Assembly (NCBI GenBank): GCA_014218235.1
Contig: CM024766.1
Location: forward strand, 73,459,207 to 73,523,206
Reading direction: 5' to 3'
Source of the DNA: Colocasia esculenta
Lineage: Eukaryota; Streptophyta; Magnoliopsida; Alismatales; Araceae
Length of the DNA stretch: 64,000 nucleotides
The position numbers were made by a program, and so were the translations under genes. The notes beneath the pieces are model-generated. The model did not search any database, was not told the origin of the DNA, and saw only the letters and a program-made list of their open reading frames with translations. Of this stretch, positions 37,435 through 48,787 are shown piece by piece. Position 1 is the stretch's first letter, and each line of letters opens with the position of its first letter.

Positions 37435-40405
37435 TGTAGCAACCTGGATTTTTCAAAAAATAAAAATTTAATAATAAAAAAAATAAAAGCAATTAGAAAA
37501 TCAAATAAAAGAGAATTAAATAAAACCCATTAAATGAAAAGAAGTAATGGGCTTTGTTAAATGGACCAATTAGAAATTTGTGGGCTAAAATAGGAATTTT
37601 TAAAAGGGGAATAATAGGAAAATACCCTAAATTCGTAACTTAATTATTACTTAAATAGAAAAGAGGTATTTTATGCATTAAATAGCTAATTTGAGTTAGA
37701 TTTGGATTCCTAACCCTACCCAATTAGATTGGCCACAAAATTACCTCTCACCTAACCCAATTGGGAGGTTGCAAGTATGGAAGGGTGAAATTAAATAGGG
37801 AATCTCGGAATTAAATAGGAGTTAGAGTCCTATTAGGAAATAGAAAGGGAAGAGATATAAATACTCTCTTAAAGCTCCATGGCCGGCCCTAGCTCATTGC
37901 CAAGGGTTTCTGGACCAGGAGGAGAGGCCAAGGAAGAGGAGAATTCGTGGGGAGAAGAACTTATTAAAGCTCTCAACCCCGTTCTTCAAGTTCTAGCCCT
38001 AGAAGAGGAAAACGATCAAAGATAGGCATTCTCCCGAGCAAAACTAAATCAAGTTCGTCTGTAGGTTGTCTAAACCTCAGGATTCAATGCCCTCTTGTCT
38101 CATATTTTTCTATCGAGCAAATCTTTTGTTCTTAATTTTTGAAGTTCTGTAAACTCCATGACCCCGAACCCTCTTTCTAATTCTTGATCTCTATATATAC
38201 TAAACCCCATGCTACGAAATTTTTATGGAAAATACTGATGATAGTTAGGCTTCTTTTGCCCCTAAAATCCCTAATTTTCATCCATCCTATCTTGCGAATT
38301 AATTCATTGATCTCATCTGTGTATTGTTCCATGTTCTTCATGAATACACATGACCATAGCATGTCGAAACCCTGTTTCTTTTCAAATTTCTATTTACTGT
38401 AAGTACCCATGTATGTCTAGATCAATTTGCAACTAGTTTCATGATTTTTCATGAACTATACAATTAGTTGTGATTTTCTGAACAACCCTATGTCAAAAGA
38501 TAGAAAGTTTGGATCGTAATCCAAGAACATGTCTTTCCCTGTCAGACTCAGGTACAGACCCTGAGAACGCGACGGCCCGATAGGCCGCATTCTGAGGTCT
38601 GATCGTAACAGCAATACCCGTTGCGTTCTGAACGCGACAGGCGTTGTCGTCGCGATCTGCCAACCTTACCTGATAGACCCGTCGCGATCTTTGTAAACCC
38701 TTGTCACGATCTGCCAACCTGACCTGATAGACCCATCGCGATCTTTGTAAACCCTTGTCATGATCTATTCTGACCCCGTTGTGACCCTTATTGGGGTGCA
38801 TCACGATCTCAGAATTTTGCATGTAAACCCAAGAATTCTGATGCAATAACCTTCTACAGTGTTTGTACCCTCTCTTAGCAGTCATATACGCAGTAAATAT
38901 ACTTGCTATAAACTGAACATTATTGTGTGATTTTAAAAGACATGCACATGACTTATTTCTAGCTATGATTTCATGATACATGCACACACTTTGAACCATC
39001 CAATTATGGCTTAACTTGGCATGTAATTAACTCATAATACATCTGGTAATTTATGTAATTAAATTGCCATATTTTAAATAGACTTGTCTACATTTTCTCG
39101 CAATGTTTTAGGAATACCGTTATCGACGCTCCACTGTTCTAGAAATCCTCTAGAACGTCGAGCACTTGGTTCTTCATACACTCTCTCTTGACTTGGATGA
39201 ACTCTTCGTCGGATACTCCTTCTGCCGGACTAGTGAATCCTTGTTCAAGGCCTCTGTAAGTCTCCTCTGTCCATGGATTCCCACATGGTCGACGAGCTGG
39301 TTGTACCCTAACACCTATGATACCCTTTAGGGATCAACATGATCCAAACGGCTATTAGAAGTTTGCTCTTATCTTTAATCACGCCGGACCTCTGGACCTG
39401 TGCATAACAAGGCCAGCAGAAGGGTTGTGTATTCCACCAGACTGCCAACACCAAATGCGTGTGTTGTGCAACTGTTACTATCGCTCGTTACTCGACGTTC
39501 TATGTGCAATGTCCACTAGTTCTCGTCTATACTCTACTCGCTCATCTATTCACGTTCACTATACTATCTCGTCTATTCATCTAGTGCTCACATCTATTTC
39601 TTGGTACTCTCTATTGGCCATTGACTGATTGTCTAAAGATAAACAATATAACCAATGCCTGACAATATATAAAGGGCCCGATTTGGTCCTAGGATGTGCG
39701 CCCGAAAGTGCTAGTGCCCATGGGAGTTAAATGATCAGAGTGTTTGGCATTACACTCGAGTGATATCTATCTCGACTATCTAAATGTCAATAAAAAGGTG
39801 TTATATTCTCTCATTGTCTATTGACAAAAAGTGCTATACTATACCCGTTGTGCTATTGCTATACGTTGTGCTATTTGTGCTATGGCCATCCTGCTATTTT
39901 GTGCTATACTCAACACTTGTGCTATATTTGAAAAGTTGTGCTATTTCGTTCACGTGCTATCCTGATATCTTTTACTTGACTCTCTCACTCTATCATTAGT
40001 TATTCTGCCCTTTAATGCATTAATTATTTAAAGCCTGCTTGACTATTGAGATTTAAGTCCAACTGGGCGTTGTCGCTCACCCTGCATTATTTGTCATTGT
40101 GTTCTCAGGAGAGACCGAGGATGACACATAAACTCAAGAGGACGGGAACGACCAGGAGTGAAGAGTACCCTAGTGTCTTAGTACTATGTTAGAGTGTTAG
40201 TTAGTCCTTTGCTTTTATTCAATGTAATTGGGCCCTATAGAAAGGCTTTGATATTAGTGGTTGTAACTAGACATTGGAAATTATTAATGAGAAGAATTTT
40301 CATTAGTGTTTATTTCTTGTTCAATGGTGTGATGTCTAGTACTCGCTCTGTACCCGTTTATTTGCAACTGCCTCGCGTTCCGATATTCTGCGTCGGGGCG
40401 TGACA
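37435..40405 (+). repeat. Element C, 3' LTR
   Basis: Partner of 22750-25710. The splice-donor position reads AAAG|ATAGGC here, so GT is lost. The CpG word field lies at 38560-38790. The LTR ends GGGCGTGACA. TAGTG follows as the probable right target copy (40406-40410). Confidence 0.93.
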
Positions 40406-41261
40406 TAGTGATTGTTGTGGAAGTCAAAAGCTACCCCACTTGATCTTGATCCACTGGACTGCCTTGCTTGCACCATTCTTTCTAGTATTGCTACTCTTTT
40501 AGCTACCTCTTCTACTATCCTGCACATCAAAGGAGTCACTACATCTTGCAACTCTGGCCTCAATCCCCGAATGAAATACTCAACCATCATTGCACTGTTA
40601 GTCACCACTTATGGTGCACACCTGCTTAAGGCCATGAACCTCATTTGATATTCCAACACCGAAAAATTCTCTTGCTGTAATGTTCTAAATTTCTCTCTCT
40701 CTCTGCTTGCTAAATTTGTACTGGAAAGAAGGTGTTGTTGAATACTTCAAGAAACTCCGGCCATGTGATGGTATCCTCCGCTCGTCCTGCAAACACGGTT
40801 TGCATCTTGAGTCTCTACCACTCTTGTGCAAATCCTCTCAACTGGTAAGTAGACAAGATAACTCTATCAGCCTATGGACACCTCATTGTAACAAATACCC
40901 TTTCTATCTCATGCACCCAAGGCTCAGCTGTATCTGGATTCAGACCTCATGAGTATGTAGGTGGCTGCAAACGTTGAAACCACTTCACTAGCACCGTGGA
41001 CTCCTCCACACTTGCTGGCCGCACTGGTACAACTGGAGGTAAAGGTACTACAGGTGGTACCTCAACTCCATACGGTGGGACAAACGGTGCCGGTACGGCC
41101 TCTTCCTCCACTGGTGGTGCTGTAACTACTGGCTGAACTGGTGGCTACTAATCCAACCGTGTCTAAATCTATGTAATACTATCTCATAACCTCTCTATCA
41201 TTTGATGTGTGGTCTCCTTAGGCTCATCACCTCCACCTCCCCAATCTCTCCTATCAGCCAT
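40406..41261 (-). pseudogene. Element D gag, N-terminal piece
   Basis: The start ATG at 41261 opens MADRRDWGGGGDEPKE. A proline/valine-rich stretch follows, then VKWFQRLQPPTYS, MRCP*ADRV, STYQLRGFAQEWW and FFIRGLRPEL-like phrases of the gypsy capsid. The frame is broken by several stops (for example near 41160 and 40885). It ends at element C and continues at 22749. No introns are seen at the B positions. Confidence 0.85.
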
Positions 41262-41402
41262 TTATAAACTTGCACACACAACATTCCAATCCACACAACA
41301 CACAAGCATATCATTACAAAAACAGGGTCAACTACCAGCAGTAGACTATTGTAGAGAACAGACTATGTACATTTCTGGTTCTTTCATATTTACAAGGACC
41401 TT

Positions 41403-41414
41403 GCTCTGATACCA
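41403..41414 (-). promoter_or_regulatory. Element D primer binding site (tRNA-Met)
   Basis: On - TGGTATCAGAGC, followed by AAGGTCC, lies 2 bases from the 5' LTR. It is complementary to the initiator tRNA-Met 3' end. Confidence 0.92.
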
Positions 41415-42321
41415 ACTGACGGTCCATGCCATTCAGGCCCATTAATCCAATAACGTGCCCGACACGACTCCACCTCCTGCGATCGCGTCGTAGCCTCGCA
41501 AGGGATATCAACCACACTTGTCTGTGAAAATATAAAGGAACACGCTGAACACATATAAGATTCTATTTCTCACATATATTCACATGAAATGTACATATTT
41601 AGTTCCATAACATAGTCATTAAACAAAGTACAATAGCCCGGGACAAACCCCCGAGCCTCCACAAGTAAAAGTATTACTCTGCTGGTGACGAAGGTCCTAC
41701 TCCACTACGATGCTGACTAGAACTAGAAGAGGGATGGGAACCCTCCTGCTCTCCTTCACCTGGAACAAGAAGGGGTGAGCCTCACAAGTCACTAGCTCAG
41801 TAGGGCAACTCCCCTAAAGCAGATAAAATAATGAACAATAGATAAGATAAGCAAAGCTATAAGCATTTAAAATATATGATGCCTACACATAATACTACAG
41901 TTGTAAGTAAATAAACGGAAAACCACGTACACGTGTACAAGCTAAAGAAGGGCACGTCGCACACGAGTCACGAGAACTAGTTCGTGACACCAGCCACAAA
42001 CCCAGACAAACAACACAAGTCTACCTCTTAGCCTCGCATCCACGGACAAAAGGTTCAGCTGCCGCTCCACCTCAGCAGGGTCAAGAACTGTGGAGACAAC
42101 CAACACCACTCCCTCAGACCACACAGCTGTAGGTCTAAGCTTGACACCTTTAGGGACTCCGGCCGAGAACCCTAAAGTGAGGCACTGGAAACAGGACTAG
42201 CTGGGGACTAGTACGTCTACTAGTGTCCATCCCCCAACCAAGAGCATGCTACAAGCGACCGCACACCCACAAACACGAGTCCCTGCCCCCTGCAGTATTT
42301 CTCTCAACCGGATGTACAACC

Positions 42322-44295
42322 TGATGATCAGTCCATCCCCATATAACTTTATTTATTATATGTAATTTTTGGTGATTAACAAAACCTTAACAAATATTTT
42401 CTAACAAGTTTTTCTGAAGTTCATCCACAGGAAATAATTCAAGCAAAATCTGTAAGTTATTCTCACACACTGTCATTTAAAGTTCAGAGCATGCATTTCT
42501 TCTAAGTACACATCGATTTCTTTTATAGTATAACGATTTGATAAGTAAAACAATGATTTCCATCGCTACAATGATTTGATAAGTAAAATAACGATTTGAT
42601 AAGTAAAACAACGATTTGATCGCTATAACGATTCGATAACTGAAACAACGATTTGATCGTTGTAACGATTCGATAAGTGAAACAACGATTTTGTCGCTGT
42701 AACGATTCGATAAGTGAAACAATGATTTGATCGTTGTAACGATTCGATAAGTGAAACAACGATTTGGTCGCTATAATGATTCGGTAAGTTAAACAATGAT
42801 TTGATCACTATAACGATTTGCTACCACTTCAACATTGATTTGATCGAAACAAAGATTTGATAGCAAACAACGATTTGCTCTTACCAGAACATCGATTTGC
42901 CTTAGTCAAAGAACGATTTGCTCAAACAATGATTTGCTCTTACTTGAACAACGATTTGCCTTAGTCAAAGAACGATTTTCTCAAACAATGATTTGCTTCT
43001 ACTTAAATAACGATTTGCTTGGACAACTATTTTATTATTCACATCAACATAAAATTTCATTTATGAATTATAATTATGAAATCGATTTCTCGTATACAAC
43101 AACACTCTTCACAACAATTATGGTTTGAATGAATTATCATGCATTTCATTATTATCCTCTCAGATAAAAGCCTGATAATAACCATTCTATTCAAACATAT
43201 TTTCAAAACTCTGTGGAGTTCAAGTCTTCCCGCGCATACTAAGATCTTGATCATCCCACCCGAAATCCTCTTGTTTAAGCATATCATTATACTACACACT
43301 ACTAGGATTGACTGACAACGTAGATAAAAAGGAGCTGTCTAGGTATCCGTGTTTAATGCATGCAGGGCTTTTGTAGTAAAGCACGTCAAAGATGGATCTG
43401 TCAACCTGTCGAAAGGATAAAAGATTCAGAAAATCTTTCCTAAGGATGCAAGGACCAATCCAAGCGCTTATAGCTGCAGGCTCATCTTCACATGCCTACG
43501 ACCAGTCTCTCTAACGAGTATGAAGCTGTGAGACAACGGGCATCTAAACGGCTACTTCAACGGTCAAAATAATTTGCAGAAGAAAAAAAGAAGACTGATG
43601 ACTCCATGAAGAACACAGACAAGTGATATACACTGAGCAACACACATAGAATCCATCAAGCACTTGCGAGCATCAGTAAGAAGAGCTCATTCCTTTCAAC
43701 GCACCAACCTTTAGCTCTCAACTCTCTGTGTTTCATTTGCTTAGTCTTGAGGGAGCTAGTGTAGTTCTGAGAGATTTTCGTGTTGCAAATCTTTGTCTCC
43801 CAGATTCAGCCTCAGATCAAGCAATCTCTTATAAGCTTGGTCTAGGGGCAATTCACCGTTTACTCACATTCTCTGTGTGTTCCTCTTCTATTGTGAAGGG
43901 AAGACCTATAGGAAATAGGTGGTTGTTATTCCCTTCATTGAAGAAGGAAGACTTGTTGCATCAGGTGTTGGTTTGTACCTCTTCGGGGTTAAAAGAGAAG
44001 GTCAGCTACTGCTGGATGTGTAAGTGTCCTTAAGGGGGACAGTACCCTTAGTTAGTGAAATCCCAAGTTGTTGCTTGGAGACTAGACATAGGACTCCTTG
44101 GGATAGGAGGTCCGAACCAGGATAAAAGTCTCCTGTGTTGTGTGTTTGCTTGTTTGCCTTTACTCTCACTAACACTAACTATCGATCTTAGTGTTTTTCT
44201 GTTAAGTGTTTTTATTGATAGGTTTTAACTTGAAAAGAGCGTTTAGCAATCCATTCACCCCCCCCCCCCCCTCTGGGCTTGCTATTTGAGCAACA
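42322..44295 (+). repeat. H3: Sirevirus-type solo LTR in D's 5' LTR
   Basis: It starts TGATGATCAG and ends TTTGAGCAACA. It is flanked by CAACC (42317-42321) and CAACT (44296-44300). D's left LTR shows the empty site with CAACT. It contains the copia hairpin (CCAAG/CTTGG, 44063-44078), the CCGAACCAGGATAAA block, and a 14-base C run at 44258-44271 before CTCTGGG. It has no coding part. Confidence 0.9.
42520..43020. repeat. CGATT tandem array in H3
   Basis: Units of about 37 bases built from TAACGATTCGATAAGTGAAA and CAACGATTTGATCG repeat to about 42830. A second type, AACGATTTGCTCAAACAATG and variants, follows to 43020. C-to-T variants (CAATGATTTG) are common. Confidence 0.88.
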
Positions 44296-45489
44296 CAACT
44301 TAAACTCAGAAGTGAGGGTGTCCAGGAAGACGACACAAACCCTGACAGTACTCATTGTACTGGGACAAGCTTTAAGCACTCGGTGCTAGGGTAACCGACT
44401 GGAGAGGTAACCACGGAAGGCGTTATAACCCAACTCTATATGCACACATTTCCAAGCAAAACCTCTCGTTATCAACTACGGTATAAGCCGACTCAACCCA
44501 TACAAACTCTACATTGCATTGCCAACACAGCCCAAGCAATGTAGGACAGAAGTCGGATAGACTGGCCACAGAACCCCAGAGCTCGGGTGGCCACAATCTA
44601 AACCGCGACCAACACAGTGGTCGTCAATTGAATTGAATCGCGACGGACCAACCCGTCGCCTTAAAGTCTGAATCACGACGGGCCATGTCATCGCGTTTTC
44701 AAAACATGACGACTGGTTCCGTCGCCTTTCAGATAGCAGAAACCAGCTCTAAACCCTCAATCCAGTAATCACCATAAATTGCTACACATGTAGATAAAGC
44801 GGGAAGTAAGCATGTGAATAAAACCCTAAGCATGCTCTCTATCATGTTCACATGACTCTTAAACCAAATCTCCCAAACCCTAATCCATACATGCCATACA
44901 TGTTAAAACGTAGGAAAGTTCCCCTACGAACACAAGAAATGCTAAACCGACGCCGTCTAGAAGTTCCCCGCGCTCCAAAGCACCTCCTCGCACCGGAACC
45001 TCATCGAATGGACATCAAAAACCTCAAAATCACCTCAAAAGGCCACAAAAAACCTCCACAGCACCCCCCTTAGATGAACAGTGCAATTGCACTATTCGGC
45101 CAAGGGTAGAGGCCCAAAATACATAGAGGTTAAATCACGACATATTGGGCTGTCGCGTTTCTAAACGTGACATACGCCGCCGTCGCAATTAAACCCTCAA
45201 CGCCCTGCTATGCGACACGCGTCGCACATGCAGACGTGCACCCTGAAGGCGGTCATAAATCGCAACGTAGCATATCATTGCGTTCAAGTAAGAATCGTGA
45301 CGTCTGCCTTGGTCGCGTTCTTAATGAACCCACCAGAGGTCTGTTTGGGCTGGGATCTCCAACCCTAAAGCCTCCCACCTACTACACTAAACCTATAGAA
45401 ACTCATATACATATACAAACTCAACTAATGGGCCATACACTGGGCCCCCAAACCCGGTAAACCACGATCCGAACATTCAGGATATTACA

Positions 45490-45494
45490 GCTTT
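45490..45494. repeat. Target site duplication of element D, right copy
   Basis: GCTTT, identical to 12088-12092. Confidence 0.92.
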
Positions 45495-46437
45495 CTTCTT
45501 ATATCTCCTGTATTTCTTTTCCTTACCTTTCTTCTTTTCAAACTTCTCAACCTAATATTTCTTCTTGAGCTTGGGACACTCTGATATGAGGTGTCCTGGT
45601 TGTTTGCATTCATAGTAGGTAGGTTCTTTCTTCTTTTCCTTCTTGAAATATCTCTTTGAACCGTATTTCTTCTTCATGGAAAGTATTCTTTTAAGTTTTC
45701 TTGACAACATGGCTTCATCATCACTGTCTTCAGAATCATCAGAGGAGGAAGAAGAAGAGGCTACAACTTTCAAAGCATTAGGCCATTTCTTCTTCGAAGT
45801 ACTTTCAGAAAACCTTTCCATGTTATTTTCATAAGCCATAAGAGATCTTATTAATTTATCTTGAGAAAGTTCTGTGAGATCATTTACTACTTCTATTGCG
45901 GTTACCTTAGGATTCCATGCTTGAGTTGAAGATCTGAGAATTTTTATAACTATTTCTTCATTTATATAGTTCCTTCCTAATGAACTTAAGCCATTTGTTA
46001 TATCAATGAATCTATTATATATTTGAGTAATGTTTTTACTTGGCAACATTTTAAATTGCTCATATTATGAAACAAGAATGTCTATTCTAATTTATTTTAC
46101 CTTATTTGTACCTTCATAAGTTATTTTTAATTTATCCCACATTTCTTTAGAAGATTTACATGCGGACACTATTGAATTTTTTCTTAGACAATGCACAACA
46201 AAGATAATGTTTAGCTTTATAGTTAAGGGACATATGCCTCTTATTAGCTAATGACCATTCATATGAGCTTTCAACAGGGATAGTATAATCATCTTGTTCT
46301 ATTATCTACCACAAATCAAAGTCTGTACCTTGGATGAAATATTCCATTCTCATCTTTTAATATTGGTACTCTTCACCATCGAAGAATGGTGGCCATGTCA
46401 CTAATTGTCCTTCAGGGTTGTGCATCTTTGCTGCCAT
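45490..46437 (-). pseudogene. Element A gag, N-terminal piece
   Basis: The start ATG at 46437 opens MAAKMHNPEGQLVTWPPFF, the DUF4219-like beginning of copia Gag, with stops soon after. The UBN2-like capsid part is at 45552-46049 (NRFIDITNGLSSLGRNY, ELSQDKLIRSLMAYE). A serine/aspartate-rich hinge and the zinc knuckle follow: YECKQPGHLISEC, where the first Cys of the usual CxxC is Tyr. The frame reaches 45490 and continues beyond D at 12092. Confidence 0.88.
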
Positions 46438-46473
46438 CTCTTCTCGAATCGTTGGATTCTTCAGAGAAGATCT

Positions 46474-46486
46474 CACTCTGATATCA
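46474..46486 (-). promoter_or_regulatory. Element A primer binding site (tRNA-Met, decayed)
   Basis: On - TGATATCAGAGTG lies 2 bases from the 5' LTR. It differs from TGGTATCAGAGCG-like primer sites by G-to-A and C-to-T changes. Confidence 0.8.
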
Positions 46487-46488
46487 CT

Positions 46489-48787
46489 TGTTGAATCGAG
46501 ATGGAGCTTAAGTGTCATAGAGGGGGATGAATAGGACTTTTGAAATTTCTTCTAAGAGAGTTAGATATGAAAAATCACTAAAGATTAAGTTAGTAGTTAG
46601 TGTAGCATGTGAAATAAGAATAAAAGTAGCGAAAGCAATCACACACAAATGCACAAGAGATTTATACTAGTTCGGATCTCCTCTCCAACAGGAGTCCTAC
46701 ATCCAGTCCCCAAGCAATGCCTTGGGTATTTCACTAACCACTAAGAGAACTTGGTCTTCCCTTCAAAGAGGGGTATTATAGCCACTTGCACCCAAGTAGG
46801 TCTTCCCTTCACAGAGGGGCACACAACCTCCTACCGCAATAGGCCCTCCCTTCTACAAAAGGGGAACACATAGGGAACAAACCTCTTGTTGGTTACTATA
46901 CAGAAAGATTACAGACTGAGTGCTACTCAAAGAATGAGTAAGCACAGAAGAACAAGAAGAGATCTAAAGGAAGAAGGATTGTGGCACTTCTTTCTTTCTG
47001 ATTCTAGGGTAGACTCTAAGAAAAAATGGTCTAATAATTCTAATCCACCCAACAACAGACTTCTTGAAGGCTTGAGATATTGAAGGCTGTGTGTTTGTTG
47101 TTTGGAACATATTGCTCTTTTTTCAGATCTCACTTTTTCTATCTTTTCTCAGCATTCAATCTGCTTGTATATCTTCAGCTTCAAATGCTTTTATATAGCC
47201 TTCATAGTCTTCAACTATCCATTTGAATTTAGCCATCTGAGATATGATGTTTTGATCTTGAGAAGATGGCTTAAGAGTAACGTTCACAACTCTTATGTGT
47301 AACAACATCTATGACAGCTATTTTGGATAGCTTGCATACTACTATAGGCAGTCGCATTTATTACCTGCAAACACCATACCCATGCAAAAGCTTTTCTCTT
47401 GTCTACGGTTAGAGTGGTAGTAATAATTTGTTGGACAATAGGAATAAAAGATAAGACTTTAACAGACTTCTTTTGATTTCAGATAGAAGGTGCATGTCCA
47501 AAAGAATGTAAGGGTAGGTAAGCATTTAAGGTGAACTAGACACCTACTCGGTGCGCAGTAAGTCTACAGACTACTTTCCTTAAAACCTGGAAAACTTTGT
47601 CAGTTTGAAGGACACTGGCAGATTTCTTGTAAATCAAACATCTATCAAGGAACATTCTAAAATACGACAACTCCAAATATGTTCTCATTAAAAATGATAA
47701 ACTAAAGTGTAGAGAACATAAGTACAAGATGAGAAATAATACCAAATTGAATGCTCGACTTTAGAAACTTAAAAGAATCAAATTGTAACTTCAACTGCAA
47801 AGATTAAGAGAGCTTGATGCACTTATAAATTATTAAGAGCTTCAATTAAATGTGTATTGACAGATAAAAAGACATATAAAAAGGCATGTGTCGACACACA
47901 ACTAGATAGATGATGTAATAAATTCAAAATAACATTAATGGATGTGTAACATGTTATTTGTTCACCAATTGATATGAAAACTGTTCAGTAATTGGAACAC
48001 AAGGTTAAACAAGGCAATATAACATCAATCAGAACAACAGTACACCAGTCGATGCAAACATGGTCATCAATCGATAATATATTACTAAAACTTCAACTTC
48101 TAAGAATCTCAGTCAAAATCGCACTTTGATCGCTAATAATCTCAGTCGAAATCATACTTTAACTGCTAGGAATATCAGTCAAAATTGCACTTCATTTGCT
48201 AATAGTATCAAGTACTCAGTCGAAGTGGAACTTTGGCTAGAATAGAAAATAACGCAGTCAGTCGAAGTGGAACTCCAACTGAAATAGAAAAATAATGCAG
48301 CCAGCCGAAGTGAACTTCGGCCGGACTAGAGTCAGAGTGATAATTTGACTGGTGAGACTAGTTCATCAATCTATACGTAACTTCAACTAGTCCAGAGTCG
48401 GAGTGACACTTCGACTGGTGAGACTTTTTGATCAATTGATACCTAACTTCGATTGTCCAGGAGTCAGAGTAGGACTTCGACTTGCATGACTTGTTCAACA
48501 ATCGATATCTCACTTCGACTATCCAGGAGTTAGAGTAAGACTTTGACTCACATGATACATATACTAGTCATTGTGAACTTAGAAGAAATTATAGATTGAT
48601 GTGACGACACAGTATGTCTATAATATAAACATGCCTTTAACATGGATAAGAGGTATTGTTCTTTACGCAAGTTATATTACATGCAATCAGATGAGTTATT
48701 GGTTATAGTTCATGCCTTAGATTGGAAAACTGATTTTGTCATAATCAAAACAATAAATAATATTTTTGCATAAACAAATGCACAACA
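46489..48787 (-). repeat. Element A, 5' LTR (right copy)
   Basis: On + it runs TGTTGAATCGAGATGG...GCACAACA, about 2.3 kb, followed by CTAGG. The copia hairpin CCCAAG/CTTGGG is at 46709-46726, and the second hairpin CTCC/GGAG precedes CCGAACTAG on -. The AGTCGAAGT word field lies at about 48090-48560. The short open frames inside are unlike known proteins. Confidence 0.92.

Larger units (their letters stand above)
22750..40405 (+). mobile_element. Element C: Ty3/gypsy inserted in D
   Basis: It has full LTRs (22750-25710 and 37435-40405, both beginning TGTAGCAACC), a primer site, gag-protease-RT on the left, and the integrase end with chromodomain on the right. Element B sits in the middle, and about 1.3 kb of C's pol (RNase H to integrase core) is missing next to B. 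Its pol resembles E's (IDDILIYSKTKEE, TRLTRKENP), so C and E belong to related lineages. In about 390 LTR bases compared I count about 17 differences. Confidence 0.92.
12093..45489 (-). mobile_element. Element D: Ty3/gypsy chromovirus inserted in A
   Basis: Order on - is 5' LTR (41417-45489), tRNA-Met primer site, gag, protease, RT, RNase H, integrase, chromodomain, polypurine tract, 3' LTR (12093-18923). Integrase after RNase H marks Ty3/gypsy. The outer ends are TGTGACGG on the left and ATTACA on the right, with a perfect GCTTT duplication. Element C lies in its gag, H4 in its 3' LTR and H3 in its 5' LTR. Without these insertions each LTR is about 2.05-2.1 kb. Over the first ~265 LTR bases I count about 20 differences. 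Confidence 0.93.
41417..45489 (-). repeat. Element D, 5' LTR (contains H3)
   Basis: Partner of the left LTR. On + it starts TGACGGTCC; the two bases before it are AC where the left copy has TG, so the edge could be 41415. It ends GGATATTACA. The CpG field at 44590-44720 contains GCGACGG (44640-44646), six bases, CCGTCGC (44653-44659). Solo LTR H3 occupies 42322-44295. Confidence 0.92.
302..48787 (-). mobile_element. Element A: Sirevirus (Ty1/copia) with env-like gene
   Basis: Order on - is 5' LTR (46489-48787), tRNA-Met primer site, gag, protease-integrase-RT-RNase H, env-like gene, polypurine tract, 3' LTR (302-2582). This order, LTRs over 2 kb and a third gene after RNase H are typical of Sireviruses. 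The LTRs start TGTTG and end CAACA. Element D (12093-45489) and solo LTR H5 (9942-11520) interrupt its gag. In the first ~103 aligned LTR bases I count 12 differences, so A is the oldest element here for which both LTRs are present. It cannot be autonomous: stops and lost catalytic residues occur throughout pol. Confidence 0.93.
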